NCBI GenBank assembly: GCA_947629225.1
Contig: CANRCY010000110.1
Location: forward strand, 1 to 5,272
Length of the DNA stretch: 5,272 nt
From: an uncultured Clostridia bacterium
GTDB lineage: Bacteria; Bacillota; Clostridia; Christensenellales; Borkfalkiaceae
Direction of reading: 5' to 3'
Part shown: one piece after another, positions 5,091 to 5,272 of the stretch
How the letters are laid out: each line of letters begins with the position of its first letter
Position numbering within the stretch: the first letter of the stretch is position 1
Made by a program: the position numbers and the translations under genes
Notes under the pieces: generated by a model
The model's database searches: none
The model's input: only the letters and a program-made list of their open reading frames with translations
Told to the model about the DNA's origin: nothing

Positions 5091-5272
5091 ATGAGCGAGC
5101 TTTCTCTGAACAAAACACCCATGCCCGTACAGCCCCCCGAGGAGCGGATCGGAAATTTCCGCGAGGTCGCGCTCGGCTACGGCGAAGAACAGGCAAGAAA
5201 AGAGGCGGAGCGTTGCCTCGGTTGCAAAAACCGCCCCTGCGTGCAGGGGTGTCCCGTCGGGATCGCCATTCC
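5091..5272 (+). CDS. nfnB: NfnB/GltD-like large subunit, N-terminal part (runs off the window)
   Basis: Sixty complete codons are visible before the right edge. They include the N-terminal iron-sulfur domain shared by NfnB, glutamate synthase small subunit (GltD) and dihydropyrimidine dehydrogenase: AERCLGC (39-45) followed by CVQGCPVGI (50-58), with cysteines at 42, 45, 50 and 54. The start ATG lies 4 bp after the nfnA stop, with AGGGAG at 5075-5080 as a ribosome-binding site 10 bases upstream, so the two genes form an operon. Such proteins are often annotated as NADPH-dependent glutamate synthase (gltA). The adjacent nfnA points instead to the large, NADPH- and ferredoxin-reacting Nfn subunit, which carries FAD and [4Fe-4S] clusters. 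Most of the protein is outside the window, so the flavin domains cannot be checked. Confidence 0.87.
   Translation, partial: MSELSLNKTPMPVQPPEERIGNFREVALGYGEEQARKEAERCLGCKNRPCVQGCPVGIAI

Noticed and set aside
1..5272. CRISPR array, tRNA/rRNA, transposase, phage or toxin-antitoxin content
   Set aside because: No regularly spaced repeats, RNA-gene signatures or mobile-element proteins are visible. All large frames are explained by the genes listed.

Overview
The window is about 5.3 kb of GC-rich bacterial DNA carrying ordinary, tightly packed housekeeping and accessory genes. The gene set (KtrB/KtrA potassium uptake, a compact RsmB/RsmF-type RNA methyltransferase, a DegV/FakB-like fatty-acid-binding protein, and the two subunits of an NfnAB-type ferredoxin:NADP oxidoreductase) fits an anaerobic Firmicute of the class Clostridia, probably a gut or fermentative lineage. 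This placement is inferred from gene content and motif style, because no 16S rRNA or marker phylogeny is available here.

Layout, left to right. Positions 3-122 (+) hold the last 39 codons of an unrecognised gene. One base later ktrB begins (124-1440, +), followed by ktrA (1519-2172, +) behind a strong AGGAGG ribosome-binding site. A compact 293-aa m5C RNA methyltransferase follows (2256-3137, +) with no Shine-Dalgarno sequence. The region 3138-3226 lies between convergent genes. It holds an intrinsic terminator hairpin, whose U-tract serves the minus strand, and a two-hairpin palindromic repeat. A DegV-family gene runs leftward (3227-4096, -). The 150-bp divergent region 4097-4246 contains two good sigma-70-type promoters facing apart. 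The rightward nfnA (4247-5086, +) is followed after 4 bp by the start of nfnB, which runs off the window (5091-5272, +).

How the genes work together. KtrB is the membrane K+ (usually Na+-coupled) channel/transporter, and KtrA is its cytosolic nucleotide-gated ring. NfnA and NfnB form a flavin/iron-sulfur complex linking NADH, NADPH and ferredoxin pools. The DegV-like protein would present fatty acids to a FakA kinase encoded elsewhere. The methyltransferase modifies rRNA or tRNA.

I found no wholly new system. The most interesting observations concern expression. The near-consensus promoter of nfnA places its predicted transcription start on the A of the ATG, implying a leaderless mRNA. The methyltransferase gene may be similarly arranged, though its promoter is much weaker. 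A near-palindrome sits at the predicted start of the degV transcript. The double-hairpin element beside the degV terminator looks like a member of a dispersed repeat family.
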